Below are positions 1 through 8,073 of a stretch of 11,899 bases of DNA, piece by piece. The DNA lies in assembly GCA_964522095.1 (NCBI GenBank), contig CAZFSO010000069.1, positions 1 through 11,899 on the forward strand, given 5' to 3'. This DNA comes from UBA6054 sp964522095. Lineage in GTDB: Bacteria > Planctomycetota > Phycisphaerae > Phycisphaerales > UBA1924. Both the position numbers and the translations under genes were made by a program. The notes beneath the pieces were generated by a model that worked only from the letters and a program-made list of their open reading frames with translations, was not told the origin of the DNA and searched no databases. How positions within the stretch are numbered: position 1 is the first letter of the stretch; each line of letters starts with the position of its first letter.

Positions 1-676
<676 letters not shown>

Positions 677-681
677 CCCTG

Positions 682-712
682 GACAAGGCTTCGGGCTGCG
701 CCCGAACGGGGG
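682..712. repeat. Hairpin repeat, copy 1
   Basis: First of two 31-bp direct copies, 65 bp apart and differing at one base (position 686 versus 751). Each copy holds a perfect inverted repeat, TTCGGGC-TGC-GCCCGAA (stem 7, loop 3), followed by a run of five or more G. It lies just after the murA stop. It could belong to a dispersed REP-like family or act as part of a two-way terminator; neither can be proved from one window. Confidence 0.8.
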
Positions 713-746
713 CCCGGCGAGCCGTTGTCTTCCGGGGAGATGGCAA

Positions 747-777
747 GACAGGGCTTCGGGCTGCGCCCGAACGGGGG
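747..777. repeat. Hairpin repeat, copy 2
   Basis: Second copy of the 31-bp element, with the same 7-bp stem TTCGGGC/GCCCGAA. Its final G run is also the left arm of the stem-loop at 773-791, so the two hairpins would compete or switch in RNA. Confidence 0.8.
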
Positions 778-791
778 GCAGGTTGCCCCCC
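773..791. terminator. GC-rich stem-loop between convergent murA and HPr
   Basis: GGGGGGCA-GGT-TGCCCCCC is a perfect 8-bp stem with a 3-base loop, 13 bases beyond the HPr stop and about 97 bases beyond the murA stop. Its position between convergent genes suggests a shared transcription terminator. There is no T tract on either strand, so it is not a textbook intrinsic terminator. Confidence 0.5.
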
Positions 792-804
792 GCTCCAAAT
801 CAAA

Positions 805-1107
805 TCAGTCGTCCTCGTCGAACCCGCGGCCGACCAGGTCGGACAGGGCGGCCAGGCAGGGCTCGGCGTCGTCGCCGGTGCAGACCACCTCGATCTCGGT
901 GCCGTTGGTGGCCGCGAGCATCATCAGTTCCATGATCGACTTGCCGTCGGCGTTCACGTCGCCGGCGCGCACGACGACCGAGCAGGCGAACGGCTCGGCG
1001 ACGGCGGCGAAACTCGTCGCCGGGCGCGCGTGCAGCCCGTACTTGTTGCTGATCGTCAGTCTGGCCGAGCAGGACTGTGGCAAGGACGGCTCCGTCGCCG
1101 GGCTCAC
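805..1107 (-). CDS. ptsH: Phosphocarrier protein HPr / NPr-type
   Basis: HPr-family protein that carries a phosphoryl group from enzyme I to EIIA proteins in the cytoplasm. From the GTG start it is 100 residues, slightly longer than the usual 85-90. The GLHARPA motif gives active His26. Ser57 in GKSIMELM sits 31 residues later, the same spacing as His15-Ser46 in classical HPr, so the site used by HPr kinase is kept. The GTG overlaps the stop of the upstream EIIA gene as GTGA, which points to coupled translation. A TTG at 1081-1083, with GGAG six bases upstream, would give 92 residues and fits the family length better; the choice is open. Enzyme I and HPr kinase are not in the window. Beside hpf and EIIA it may work as NPr of a nitrogen-type PTS rather than in sugar uptake. 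Confidence 0.92.
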   Translation of the reverse strand: MSPATEPSLPQSCSARLTISNKYGLHARPATSFAAVAEPFACSVVVRAGDVNADGKSIMELMMLAATNGTEIEVVCTGDDAEPCLAALSDLVGRGFDEDD

Positions 1108-1580
1108 CCGCCGAGTTGCTGGTGGTCGGCCTCGTCGAGCAGCGACACCACCGCCTCCGCGCTCGACGACTGGCGCAGGAAGCGCCGGAAGGTGTCCTTC
1201 GACAGGTTCTTGAAGATCGTCTCCATCGCCTGGAGGTGCTCTTCGGGCCGGTCGTCCGGGCTGAGCAGCAGGAACACGGTGTAGACCGGCTGCTTGTCCA
1301 GGGCGTTGAAGTCGATGCCCTGCTGGGAGATGCCGATCGCGGCGCGGATCTCGTTGACCGCCTGGTGCTTGACGTGCGGGACGGCCACGCCCCGGCCGAA
1401 GCCCGTCGAGCCCTTGCGCTCGCGGTCGAGCAGTTTCTCGACCAGGCCCGGGGCGGCCTCGGCGTCGGTCGCGCCCGACGCGACCAGCGCCTCGACGAGT
1501 TCGCGGATGGCGTCGTCCCGCTCCGTCGCCCGGAGGGAGGGCACGATGGCTTCGGCGTGCACGATCTCGGTCAGCTTCAT
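1104..1580 (-). CDS. ptsN: PTS EIIA domain protein, PtsN (EIIA-Ntr) type
   Basis: A 158-residue protein consisting of a single PTS_EIIA_2 domain, the length of stand-alone EIIA-Ntr proteins. The phosphorylated His is His69 in STGFGRGVAVPHVKH. The later segment VYTVFLLLSPDDRPEEHLQAM is also typical. In known systems EIIA-Ntr receives phosphate from NPr and regulates partners such as potassium transport or stress functions, instead of feeding a sugar permease. No EIIB or EIIC is nearby, which supports a regulatory role. The ATG start is preceded by GGGGA five bases upstream, and only 12 bases separate it from the hpf stop. Its own stop overlaps the GTG of the HPr gene. The exact target is unknown. 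Confidence 0.92.
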   Translation of the reverse strand: MKLTEIVHAEAIVPSLRATERDDAIRELVEALVASGATDAEAAPGLVEKLLDRERKGSTGFGRGVAVPHVKHQAVNEIRAAIGISQQGIDFNALDKQPVYTVFLLLSPDDRPEEHLQAMETIFKNLSKDTFRRFLRQSSSAEAVVSLLDEADHQQLGG

Positions 1581-1592
1581 GCGGGTCCCCGG

Positions 1593-1898
1593 TTACCGGT
1601 GCTCGAGCTTGATCTTTTCCTTCAGGTCGTGCAGCTGGCGGGAGGCCTTGGCCACCGCCTCGTCGACGAGCACGTACACGTCGTGCCCCTCGGCCTTGCC
1701 GACCACCTCGGGGTGGTTGCGCACCCCCAGACGCACCTCGGCCAGGAACAGTTCCTTGTCGGCCACCACCCGCTCGACCGTCAGGTCGCAGTGGATGACC
1801 AGGTCCTGGTACTTGTCCAGTTTCGCGAGTTTCTGCTCCGCGTGAGCGCGGATCGCGTCGGTGATGTCCATGTGACGCCCGACCACCGTGGTATCCAT
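1593..1898 (-). CDS. hpf: Ribosome hibernation-promoting factor, short form
   Basis: A 101-residue HPF/YfiA-family protein. It binds the 30S decoding region and helps store inactive ribosomes in stationary phase or under starvation. The start VVGRHMDITDAIRAHAEQKLAKLDKY and the strand-helix segment ending in DVYVLVDEAVAKASRQLHDLKEKIKLEHR are characteristic. The family's dimerising C-terminal domain of the long form is absent, so this is the short form. The ATG at 1896-1898 is chosen over a TTG two codons upstream because a full AGGAGG lies at the ideal six-base distance. It precedes ptsN by 12 bases, the same order as in proteobacterial rpoN operons. Identification is firm. Confidence 0.95.
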   Translation of the reverse strand: MDTTVVGRHMDITDAIRAHAEQKLAKLDKYQDLVIHCDLTVERVVADKELFLAEVRLGVRNHPEVVGKAEGHDVYVLVDEAVAKASRQLHDLKEKIKLEHR

Positions 1899-1904
1899 GC
1901 ACAA

Positions 1905-1910
1905 CCTCCT
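1905..1910 (-). promoter_or_regulatory. Strong Shine-Dalgarno site of hpf
   Basis: AGGAGG on the minus strand, six bases from the ATG at 1898. It decides the hpf start against the upstream in-frame TTG at 1902-1904, which would leave the site overlapping or too close. Confidence 0.85.
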
Positions 1911-1958
1911 TGTCCGAGCGCGACCCCGCCCCGGGGGAGGGGGCGCGCCGTCGACAGT

Positions 1959-2876
1959 CTAAGCGCCCTTCCGGTCGGCATCCGGGTCGGGCCCGTTCGG
2001 GCGGCCGATCTCGGCGCCGGCCTTCCGCACCGCCTCGTCCGCGTCGGCGGCCGCCAGCGTGCGCGGGCCCCCGGACACCACGCCGTCCGGCGCGGTGCTC
2101 TCCGGGGTCAAGACGCCCCCGGTGATGACGAACCGCAGCGCCTCCTCGATCGAAACGTCCAGGGTGAGGGCCTTCTCCTCTCGAACGTTGATCGTGAAAC
2201 CGGTGAACGGCGTCGGCGACGTGGGGATGAACACGGAGACCACCGCGCCGCCCGCGGGGCGGTCGATCGCACGAAGAGACGTGCCCGTCAGGAAGCCCAG
2301 CGTCCAGATCCCCTGCGAGGGGTACTCGACCAGCACCACCTTCGAGAAGGCGATCTTTTTGTCGCCCATCACCAGGTCCACGACCTGCTTGACGTGCGGG
2401 TAGACCTGCTTGAACCCCGGGACCGCCGCGATCATTCGCTCGACCCGGTGGTAGATCGTCCGCCCGAAGAAGTTGCTCAGCAGCAGCCCGGCCAGGTAGA
2501 TCAGCAGGATCGCGATGACGAACCCGCTGAGGTTCAGGTACCACCGCTGGTTCCACTCCTGGCGCAACTGGTCACGCCGCAGCCCGCGGATCACGGTCAT
2601 GCGGGGCGTGCTCTGGCTGAACCGCCCGCTGGCCAGGGCCCGGTCGATCTTCTCCTCGGTCACCACGTACCAGTCCGGGGGCGGCGACGAGCGGTACACG
2701 TGGGGCACCGCCGCCACCACCGCCACCCGCGTCGCCCGGTTGATCGGCTCGGCCACGTTGGTGTACACGAAACTGAAGGCCTGCCAGAGGATCCACAAGG
2801 TCACGATCGTCGGCAGCAGGATCGCCAGCCCGCGCCCGAACGAACGCTTGAAATCACTTGAGAACGACTCGGCCAT
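1959..2876 (-). CDS. DUF502 family two-pass membrane protein
   Basis: A 305-residue protein of the DUF502 family, whose biochemical role is not established. Two hydrophobic membrane segments are visible, about residues 16-40 (GLAILLPTIVTLWILWQAF...) and 117-137 (LSGFVIAILLIYLAGLLLS...). They are separated by a polar region of about 75 residues with a YRSSPPPDWYVV stretch. The C-terminal half has the family signatures AAVPGFKQVYPHVKQVV, VVLVEYPSQGIWTLGFLTG and VFIPTSPTPFTGF. The last ~40 residues are acidic and Pro/Asp-rich. The ATG is chosen because the family alignment begins there; GGAG lies nine bases upstream. It appears to head the cluster, with 60 bases before hpf. Family assignment is strong; linking it to hpf and PTS function is only a neighbourhood inference. 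Confidence 0.9.
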   Translation of the reverse strand: MAESFSSDFKRSFGRGLAILLPTIVTLWILWQAFSFVYTNVAEPINRATRVAVVAAVPHVYRSSPPPDWYVVTEEKIDRALASGRFSQSTPRMTVIRGLRRDQLRQEWNQRWYLNLSGFVIAILLIYLAGLLLSNFFGRTIYHRVERMIAAVPGFKQVYPHVKQVVDLVMGDKKIAFSKVVLVEYPSQGIWTLGFLTGTSLRAIDRPAGGAVVSVFIPTSPTPFTGFTINVREEKALTLDVSIEEALRFVITGGVLTPESTAPDGVVSGGPRTLAAADADEAVRKAGAEIGRPNGPDPDADRKGA

Positions 2877-2936
2877 TGCCCGACGCTCCAGCGGCGTGTG
2901 CGGCCCCCCACGACGGGATCCGTCCCGCCGGGAGCC

Positions 2937-2942
2937 ATTGTA
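2937..2942 (-). promoter_or_regulatory. Possible -10 element for the DUF502-hpf-ptsN-ptsH cluster
   Basis: TACAAT on the minus strand matches the sigma-70 -10 consensus at five of six bases, about 60 bases upstream of the DUF502 ATG. It is one of the few A/T-rich spots in this stretch. No -35 hexamer is recognisable at 16-18 bases. The leader that would follow includes a small hairpin at 2912-2924 (GACGG-GAT-CCGTC). Confidence 0.4.
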
Positions 2943-2973
2943 CGGGGCGCGCACCGGCCCGGGGCACGCCGCG

Positions 2974-2979
2974 TATGGT
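2974..2979 (+). promoter_or_regulatory. Weak -10-like element upstream of galE
   Basis: TATGGT (four of six consensus bases) lies about 41 bases upstream of the galE GTG, in the region shared with the divergent DUF502 gene. There is no convincing -35 element, so this is a tentative placement only. Confidence 0.22.
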
Positions 2980-3009
2980 GGCACCGAACCGTTCGGCCGA
3001 CTTGAGAAG

Positions 3010-3014
3010 AGGAG
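3010..3014 (+). promoter_or_regulatory. Shine-Dalgarno site of galE
   Basis: AGGAG six bases before the GTG at 3021. It supports GTG as the real start, and the NAD-binding motif begins only six residues later, as expected. Confidence 0.8.
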
Positions 3015-3020
3015 CACGCC

Positions 3021-4076
3021 GTGAGGGCACTGGTCACCGGGGGCGCGGGGTACATCGGGTCGCACGCCTGCAAACGCCTGCTCGAACTGGGCCACACCGT
3101 GGTCGCGCTCGACTCGCTCCACCGCGGGCACCGGGAGCCCATGGCCGCCCTGGCGGCCCGGCATCCGGGCGCGTTCGCCTTCGTCCACGCCGACCTGGGC
3201 GACCGGGCGGCCGTGCGCGAGGCGATCGAGACGCACGACCTCGACACCGTGATGCACTTCGGGGCCGTCGCCTACGTCGGCGAGTCGGTCGACGAGCCCC
3301 TGTGGTACTACCGCAACAACGTGGGCGCCGGCATCGACATGCTCGACGCCGTCGCCCACGCCCGCGACGGCCGCGGCGTGGACCGCATCGTCTTCTCATC
3401 CTCCTGCGCCACCTACGGCGACCCGCCCGAGGGCATGATCCCCGTCCCCGAAACCTGCCCGCAGCGTCCGACCTCCCCCTACGGGCGCACCAAACTGCAC
3501 TTCGAGCAGATCCTGGAGGACTTCGCCGCCCGCCGGACGGCCGAGGGCCGGCCGATCGCCCTGACCATGCTGCGCTACTTCAACGTGGCCGGCTGCGACC
3601 GCTCGGGCCTGCTCGGCGAGGACCACACGCCCGAGACCCACCTGGTCCCCGTGGCGCTCCAGGCCGCCATGGGCCGGCGCGAGTCGATGTCCGTCTTCGG
3701 GACCGACTACCCCACGCCCGACGGCACCTGCGTGCGCGACTACGTGCACGTGGAGGACCTCGTCGAGGCCCACGTCCTGGCCGCCGAACGCGTCGCGCCG
3801 GGCCGGTCCGAGGCGTTCAACGTGGGCATCGGCAAGGGCTACTCCGTCCGCGAGATCCTCGACTCGGTCCGGCGCGTCAGCGGGCGGGACTTCAAGGTCG
3901 TCGAGGCCGGCCGACGCCCGGGCGACGCGATCGCGCTCTACAACAACCCCGCCCGGATCGAGCGGGAACTGGGCTGGAAGGCGCAGGTCACCGACATCGA
4001 CGAGATCGTCGGCACCGCCTGGCGGTGGATGCAGGCCAACCCCGACGGCTACGCGGGCCCGAAACCCGGGGCGTGA
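3021..4076 (+). CDS. galE: UDP-glucose 4-epimerase (GalE), extended SDR family
   Basis: A 351-residue NAD-dependent epimerase that interconverts UDP-glucose and UDP-galactose (possibly also the N-acetyl forms) in the cytoplasm, for galactose use or surface polysaccharide precursors. The Rossmann motif GGAGYIG is at residues 7-13. The catalytic set is visible: Ser128 in SSSCATYGDP, and Tyr154 with Lys158 in SPYGRTK. Further GalE signatures are LRYFNVAGCD, the Tyr-Pro-Thr-Pro-Asp-Gly-Thr-Cys-Val-Arg-Asp-Tyr stretch around residues 230-241, and FNVGIGKGYSV. Length is close to the usual ~340. It is divergent from DUF502 and followed by 146 bases before ku, so it is probably a single-gene unit. 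Substrate range cannot be read from sequence alone. Confidence 0.94.
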   Translation: MRALVTGGAGYIGSHACKRLLELGHTVVALDSLHRGHREPMAALAARHPGAFAFVHADLGDRAAVREAIETHDLDTVMHFGAVAYVGESVDEPLWYYRNNVGAGIDMLDAVAHARDGRGVDRIVFSSSCATYGDPPEGMIPVPETCPQRPTSPYGRTKLHFEQILEDFAARRTAEGRPIALTMLRYFNVAGCDRSGLLGEDHTPETHLVPVALQAAMGRRESMSVFGTDYPTPDGTCVRDYVHVEDLVEAHVLAAERVAPGRSEAFNVGIGKGYSVREILDSVRRVSGRDFKVVEAGRRPGDAIALYNNPARIERELGWKAQVTDIDEIVGTAWRWMQANPDGYAGPKPGA

Positions 4077-4176
4077 CCGCCCGCCTCCCGCCCTCTCCAG
4101 CCCCGCCCCCCGGCCCACCCGGTCCCGGTGAAGCCCGATTCACGGCCCGGTCACGGCCGGTTCATTTCATGCACGC

Positions 4177-4217
4177 ATGCTCCCAGTGACGGGCGAACGC
4201 CCGCCGTGAAGGAGCAT
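4177..4217 (+). promoter_or_regulatory. Potential ribosome-site-masking structure in the ku leader
   Basis: ATGCTCC (4177-4183) is exactly complementary to GGAGCAT (4211-4217), which contains most of the ku Shine-Dalgarno site AAGGAG (4209-4214). The enclosed segment has its own hairpin, CGGGC-GAAC-GCCCG (4190-4203). If transcribed as a leader, the RNA could fold so that the ribosome site is paired. This could also be chance in GC-rich DNA. Confidence 0.3.
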
Positions 4218-4222
4218 CCTCC

Positions 4223-5083
4223 ATGCGTCCGATCTGGAAGGGCCACATCTCGTTCGGCCTGGTCAACGTGCCGGTGACGCTCTACCCGGCCGAGCAGCGC
4301 ACCGACCTGAGCCTGCACATGATCGACTCGCGCGACTTCTCCCGCGTGCGGTATGAGCGCGTCAACGCGGAGACCGGCGCCGAGGTGCCGTGGGACCAGA
4401 TCGTCAAGGGCTTCGAGTACGCCGACGGCAACTACGTGGTCATCGGCGAGGAGGAACTCCGCCAGGCCGCGCCGGAGGCCACCAAGGCGGTCGAGATCGA
4501 GTCGTTCGTCAACCTGGCGGACATCGACTTCATGTACTTCGACAAGCCGTACTTCCTCGAGCCGACCAAGGCCGGCGCCAAGGGCTACGCCCTGCTGCGC
4601 GACGTGCTCGCCGAGACCGGCAAGGTGGGCATCGCCCGCGTGGTCATCCGCACGCGGCAGTACATCGCGGCCATGGTCCCCCAGGGCGACGCCCTGGTCC
4701 TCAACCTGCTGCGCTACCACCAGGAACTGCGCAGCGCCGACGGGCTGACGCTGCCCGGGGCCGCCTCGGACCTGGGCGTCAGCAAGCGCGAGCAGAAGAT
4801 GGCCGCCGACCTGGTCGAGTCGATGACCGCCGAGTGGAACCCCGCGGAGTTCCACGACGAGTACCGCGAGCGCCTGATGCAGTGGATCGAGGAGCGCATC
4901 GAGTCCGGCGAGACCCAGCGCGTCGCCGAGGTCCCCGACGACGACGAGGACGCGCCCGCCCCGATCAACATGATGGAGGCGCTCAAGCGGAGCCTGGAGC
5001 AGTCCGGCCGGTCGTCCGACGCCGACGAGACCGCGGGATCGAAGAAGAAGACCAAGCGCAAGACGCGCAAGAAGGCGGTCTGA
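4223..5083 (+). CDS. ku: Ku protein, bacterial NHEJ DNA-end binding
   Basis: A 286-residue bacterial Ku. It forms a homodimeric ring on double-strand DNA ends and recruits LigD for non-homologous end joining. The N terminus MRPIWKGHISFGLVNVPV is the classic bacterial Ku start. The Ku core runs to about residue 250, with YFDKPYFLEP and the segment GIARVVIRTRQYIAAMVP as clear family markers. The last ~15 residues are Lys/Arg-rich (KKKTKRKTRKK), like the basic tails that contact DNA in other bacterial Ku proteins. The ATG has AAGGAG eight bases upstream. ligD follows after 15 bases, so the two are almost certainly co-transcribed. Length is normal, and nothing looks broken. Confidence 0.96.
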   Translation: MRPIWKGHISFGLVNVPVTLYPAEQRTDLSLHMIDSRDFSRVRYERVNAETGAEVPWDQIVKGFEYADGNYVVIGEEELRQAAPEATKAVEIESFVNLADIDFMYFDKPYFLEPTKAGAKGYALLRDVLAETGKVGIARVVIRTRQYIAAMVPQGDALVLNLLRYHQELRSADGLTLPGAASDLGVSKREQKMAADLVESMTAEWNPAEFHDEYRERLMQWIEERIESGETQRVAEVPDDDEDAPAPINMMEALKRSLEQSGRSSDADETAGSKKKTKRKTRKKAV

Positions 5084-5098
5084 CACCGGCGGCGCCCC

Positions 5099-8067
5099 AT
5101 GCCCAAAGGCCTCGACGAGTACGACCGCAAGCGCGACTTCAGCCGCACGCCCGAGCCGAAGGCCGACCGGCCAAAGCCCGGCCCGCGCAAGCGCCGCTCC
5201 TTCACCGTCCAGAAGCACGACGCCTCGCGCCTGCACTACGACTTCCGCCTGGAGATCGGCGGCGCCCTCGCCTCGTGGGCCGTGCCGAAAGGCCCGTCCT
5301 TCGACCCGGCCGACAAGCGCCTGGCCGTCCACGTGGAGGACCACCCCCTCGACTACGGCGACTTCGAGGGCGTCATCCCCGCGGGCAACTACGGCGCGGG
5401 CGCNNNNNNNNNNNNNNNNNNNNNNNNNNNNNNNNNNNNNNNNNNNNNNNNNNNNNNNNNNNNNNNNNNNNNNNNNNNNNNNNNNNNNNNNNNNNNNNNN
5501 NNNTCGACTACGGCGACTTCGAGGGCGTCATCCCCGCGGGCAACTACGGCGCGGGCGCCGTCCTGCTCTGGGACACCGGCTCGTGGGAGCCCGAGGACCC
5601 CGACCCCGCCAAGGCCCTGAAGAAGGGCAAACTCTCGTTCACCCTGCACGGCGAGAAACTCGCCGGCGCGTGGACCCTCACCCGCCTGCGCGCCCGCCCG
5701 TCGGACCGCGACGGCGACAACTGGCTGCTCATCAAGCGCGACGACGACCACGCCCGCGCGGGCGGAGCCGCCATCCTCGACGAGCGCCCCGAGAGCGTCA
5801 AGACCGGACGCACGCTGGAGGAGGTCGCCGCCGACGGGGGGATCGAGACGAAGAAGCGCCGCTCCAAGAAGCCCGCGAGCCGCCAGAAAAAGGCCGAGCC
5901 GGCGAGCCCGGCCGAGCCGCCCCCCTCCTGGCCCGAACTCAACGCCTATCCCAAGGCCCGCATGCCCGGCACGGTCACGCCCCAACTGTGCACGCTCGCC
6001 GACGCCGCGCCCGCAGGCGACGACTGGCTCCACGAGATCAAGTTCGACGGCTACCGCCTGATCGCCCACCGGACCGGGGCCGCCGGCAAGACCGTCCGCC
6101 TCATCACGCGCAACGGGCACGACTGGACCCACCGCTTCGGCCCGATCGCCGAGGCCCTCGCCGCGCTGCCGGTCGAGCGCTGCGTCCTCGACGGCGAAGC
6201 GACCATCCTCGAACCCTCCGGCCAGACCTCGTTCCAACTGCTCCAGCAGGCCATCAAGCAGCAACGCTTCAAGAACCTCGTGTTCTACGCCTTCGACCTG
6301 CTCCACCTCGACGGCCACGACCTGACCGGCGCCCCGCTGGTCGATCGTAAAGCCCTGCTCCGCAGGCTCCTGCAGGAGGGCGCCGCCGGCGTGCTGCGCT
6401 ACTCCGACCACGTCGTCGGCGGCGGCCCGGGTGTGCAGACCCAAGCCTGCGAACTCGCCCTGGAGGGCATGATCAGCAAGCGCGCCGACGCGCCCTACAC
6501 CCAGGGCCGCGCACGCTCGTGGCTGAAGATCAAGTGCGCCCGGCGACAGGAGTTCGTCGTCATCGGCTACACCCAGCCCTCCGGCTCTCGCAAGCACTTC
6601 GGGTCGCTGCTGCTCGGGGCCTACGACGGGGACGACCGCCTGGTCTACACCGGGCGCGTCGGCACGGGCTTCACCGCCGGCGTGCTCAAGGACGTCCGCC
6701 AGCGCCTCGACAGCCTCGAACGCAAGACCTGCCCCGCCGACGAGCCGCCCTCGCGGGCCGAGTCCCGAGGCGTGACCTGGGTGCGCCCCGAACTCGTCGC
6801 CGAGGTCGCCTTCACCCAGTGGACCGACGACGGACGCCTGCGACACCCGGCCTTCCAGGGCCTGCGCGAGGACAAGCCCGCCGCCGAGGTCCGCATCGAA
6901 CGCGCCGGCCCCACCGCCCCCGAGACCGACAGCCCCAAAAGGCCCGACCCCGCCGACGCCGGCACGCCCGCGGCCCCCGCCGCCAAGCCCGCCGGGAAAC
7001 GCACAAGCAAGGCGGGAAAGAAAGCCGCCAAAGCGCCCGTTCGCAAGTCGCCCGCCAAGGCGTCCCGCACCGCCGCCCGGCGCAGCCCCGCGCCCCCGAC
7101 AACGCCCACAAAGACCCCTTCCAAGCCCGCCAAGACCACCAAGTCCGGCAAGTCCGGCAAGCGGGCCGCCCCCGGCGTCACCGTCGCCGGCGTGACCATC
7201 TCCAACCCCGACCGCGTGGTTTTCCCCGACGCGGGCATCACCAAGGCCGACCTGGCCCGCTACTACGAGGCGGTCGCCGAGTCGACGCTGCCCTTCCTCA
7301 TCAACCGCCCCTTGAGCACCGTGCGCTGCCCCCAGGGGCGTCAGCAGAAGTGCTTCTTCCAGAAGAACGTCGCCGACAGTTTCACCGACCCCGTGCGTTC
7401 GATCACCGTGCCCGAGAAGAACGGCACCGCCGAGTACATCGCCGTCGACTCCGTCGAGGGCCTCGTCACGCTCGTGCAGTTCGGCGTGATCGAGATCCAC
7501 CCCTGGGGCTCGCGCAAGGGGAGCCTGGAAACCCCCGACACCCTGACCTTCGACCTGGACCCCGGCGAGGGCACCGACCTGGACGACCTCGCCGAACTGG
7601 CCCGCAAACTCCGCGAGGTCCTCGGCGTGTGCGGCCTGGAGAGTTACCTGAAAGTCTCCGGCGGCAAGGGCCTCCACGTCGTCGTGCCCCTCGCCCCCGG
7701 CGTCGGGTGGGACGACGCCAAGGCCTTCTGCCGCTCCATCGCCACCCGACTGGCCGCGGAATCACCCAAGAAATACGTCGCCACCGTCAGCAAGGCCCAG
7801 CGCAAGGGACGGGTGTTCATCGACTACCTGCGCAACTCGATGGGCGCGACCTCGGTCGCGCCCTTCTCCGCCCGCGCACGCGCTGGAGGCCCGTGCGCCG
7901 CCCCGATCCGCTGGGAGGACCTGGGAAAACTCGAAAGCCCCGCGCAGTACACCATCCAGACCCTCCCCAAGCGCCTCGCCCGCCTGCGCTCCGACCCGTG
8001 GGAGGGCTACCACGACACCCGCCAGAAACTCACCCCGGCGATCGTCGAGGCCGTGCTGAAGGCCTGA
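5099..8067 (+). CDS. ligD: NHEJ DNA ligase/polymerase/phosphoesterase LigD (PE-LIG-POL), split by an assembly gap
   Basis: Multifunctional end-joining enzyme. Removing the 100 N and one copy of the duplicated 55 bases gives one frame of 937 residues. Domains in that numbering: a 3'-phosphoesterase up to about residue 180, with His40, His46, Asp48, Arg50, His82 and Tyr86; a Lys/Pro-rich linker at about 199-229; an ATP-dependent ligase with nucleotidyl Lys263 in EIKFDGYRL, LDGEATI, EGMISKR and SWLKIKC, then an OB fold to about 550; a second Lys/Ala/Pro-rich linker of about 85 residues; and a primase-polymerase domain from about 645, with Asp767 and Asp769 (FDLDPGE), His808 (SGGKGLH) and Asp857. 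The order matches Pseudomonas LigD, not the mycobacterial POL-PE-LIG. As printed, the frame shifts across the gap; this is an artefact. It follows ku by 15 bases with only a weak ribosome site. Confidence 0.95.
5349..5403 (+). repeat. Contig-end duplicate, left copy
   Basis: These 55 bases, ending at the N run, are identical to the first 55 bases after it (5504-5558). They encode the LDYGDFEGVIPAGNYGAG part of LigD. A true tandem repeat is unlikely: the identity begins exactly at one contig end and stops exactly at the other. Confidence 0.95.
5404..5503. other. Assembly gap of 100 N inside ligD
   Basis: Exactly 100 N, a standard placeholder length. Because the flanks overlap by 55 identical bases, there is probably no missing sequence. 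The true sequence would be 155 bases shorter (gap plus one copy), which also restores the ligD frame. Confidence 0.97.
5504..5558 (+). repeat. Contig-end duplicate, right copy
   Basis: Exact repeat of 5349-5403, starting at the first base after the N run. Joining the two copies yields GNYGAGAVLLWDTGSW, a continuous phosphoesterase-domain sequence. Confidence 0.95.
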
Positions 8068-8073
8068 CGCTCA

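Noticed and set aside
805..2556. A 583-residue minus-strand reading frame running through ptsN, hpf and part of DUF502
   Set aside because: Only its last 100 residues are a real protein (HPr). The rest is Arg/Gly/Pro-rich out-of-frame translation of genes with clear families.
1077..2861. Long plus-strand reading frame (594 residues) opposite the DUF502-hpf-ptsN cluster
   Set aside because: It is antisense to genes with secure families, and its composition is typical of GC-rich antisense frames, with no motif.
4128..4143. Inverted repeat GTGAA-GCCCGA-TTCAC after galE as a terminator
   Set aside because: The stem is only 5 bp with no T tract, too weak to call.
7141..7161. Tandem AAGTCCGGC repeat as a functional repeat element
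   Set aside because: It is two copies of a 9-base unit inside the low-complexity Lys/Ser/Gly linker of LigD, explained by protein composition.
5389..7677. Long minus-strand frame (762 residues) opposite ligD, crossing the N gap
   Set aside because: It is Gly/Ala/Val-rich antisense sequence without domains, and it spans undefined bases.
5099..8067. Apparent frameshift and split of ligD into two genes
   Set aside because: The shift equals the 100 N plus the duplicated 55 bases; both halves lie in the same codon phase once merged.
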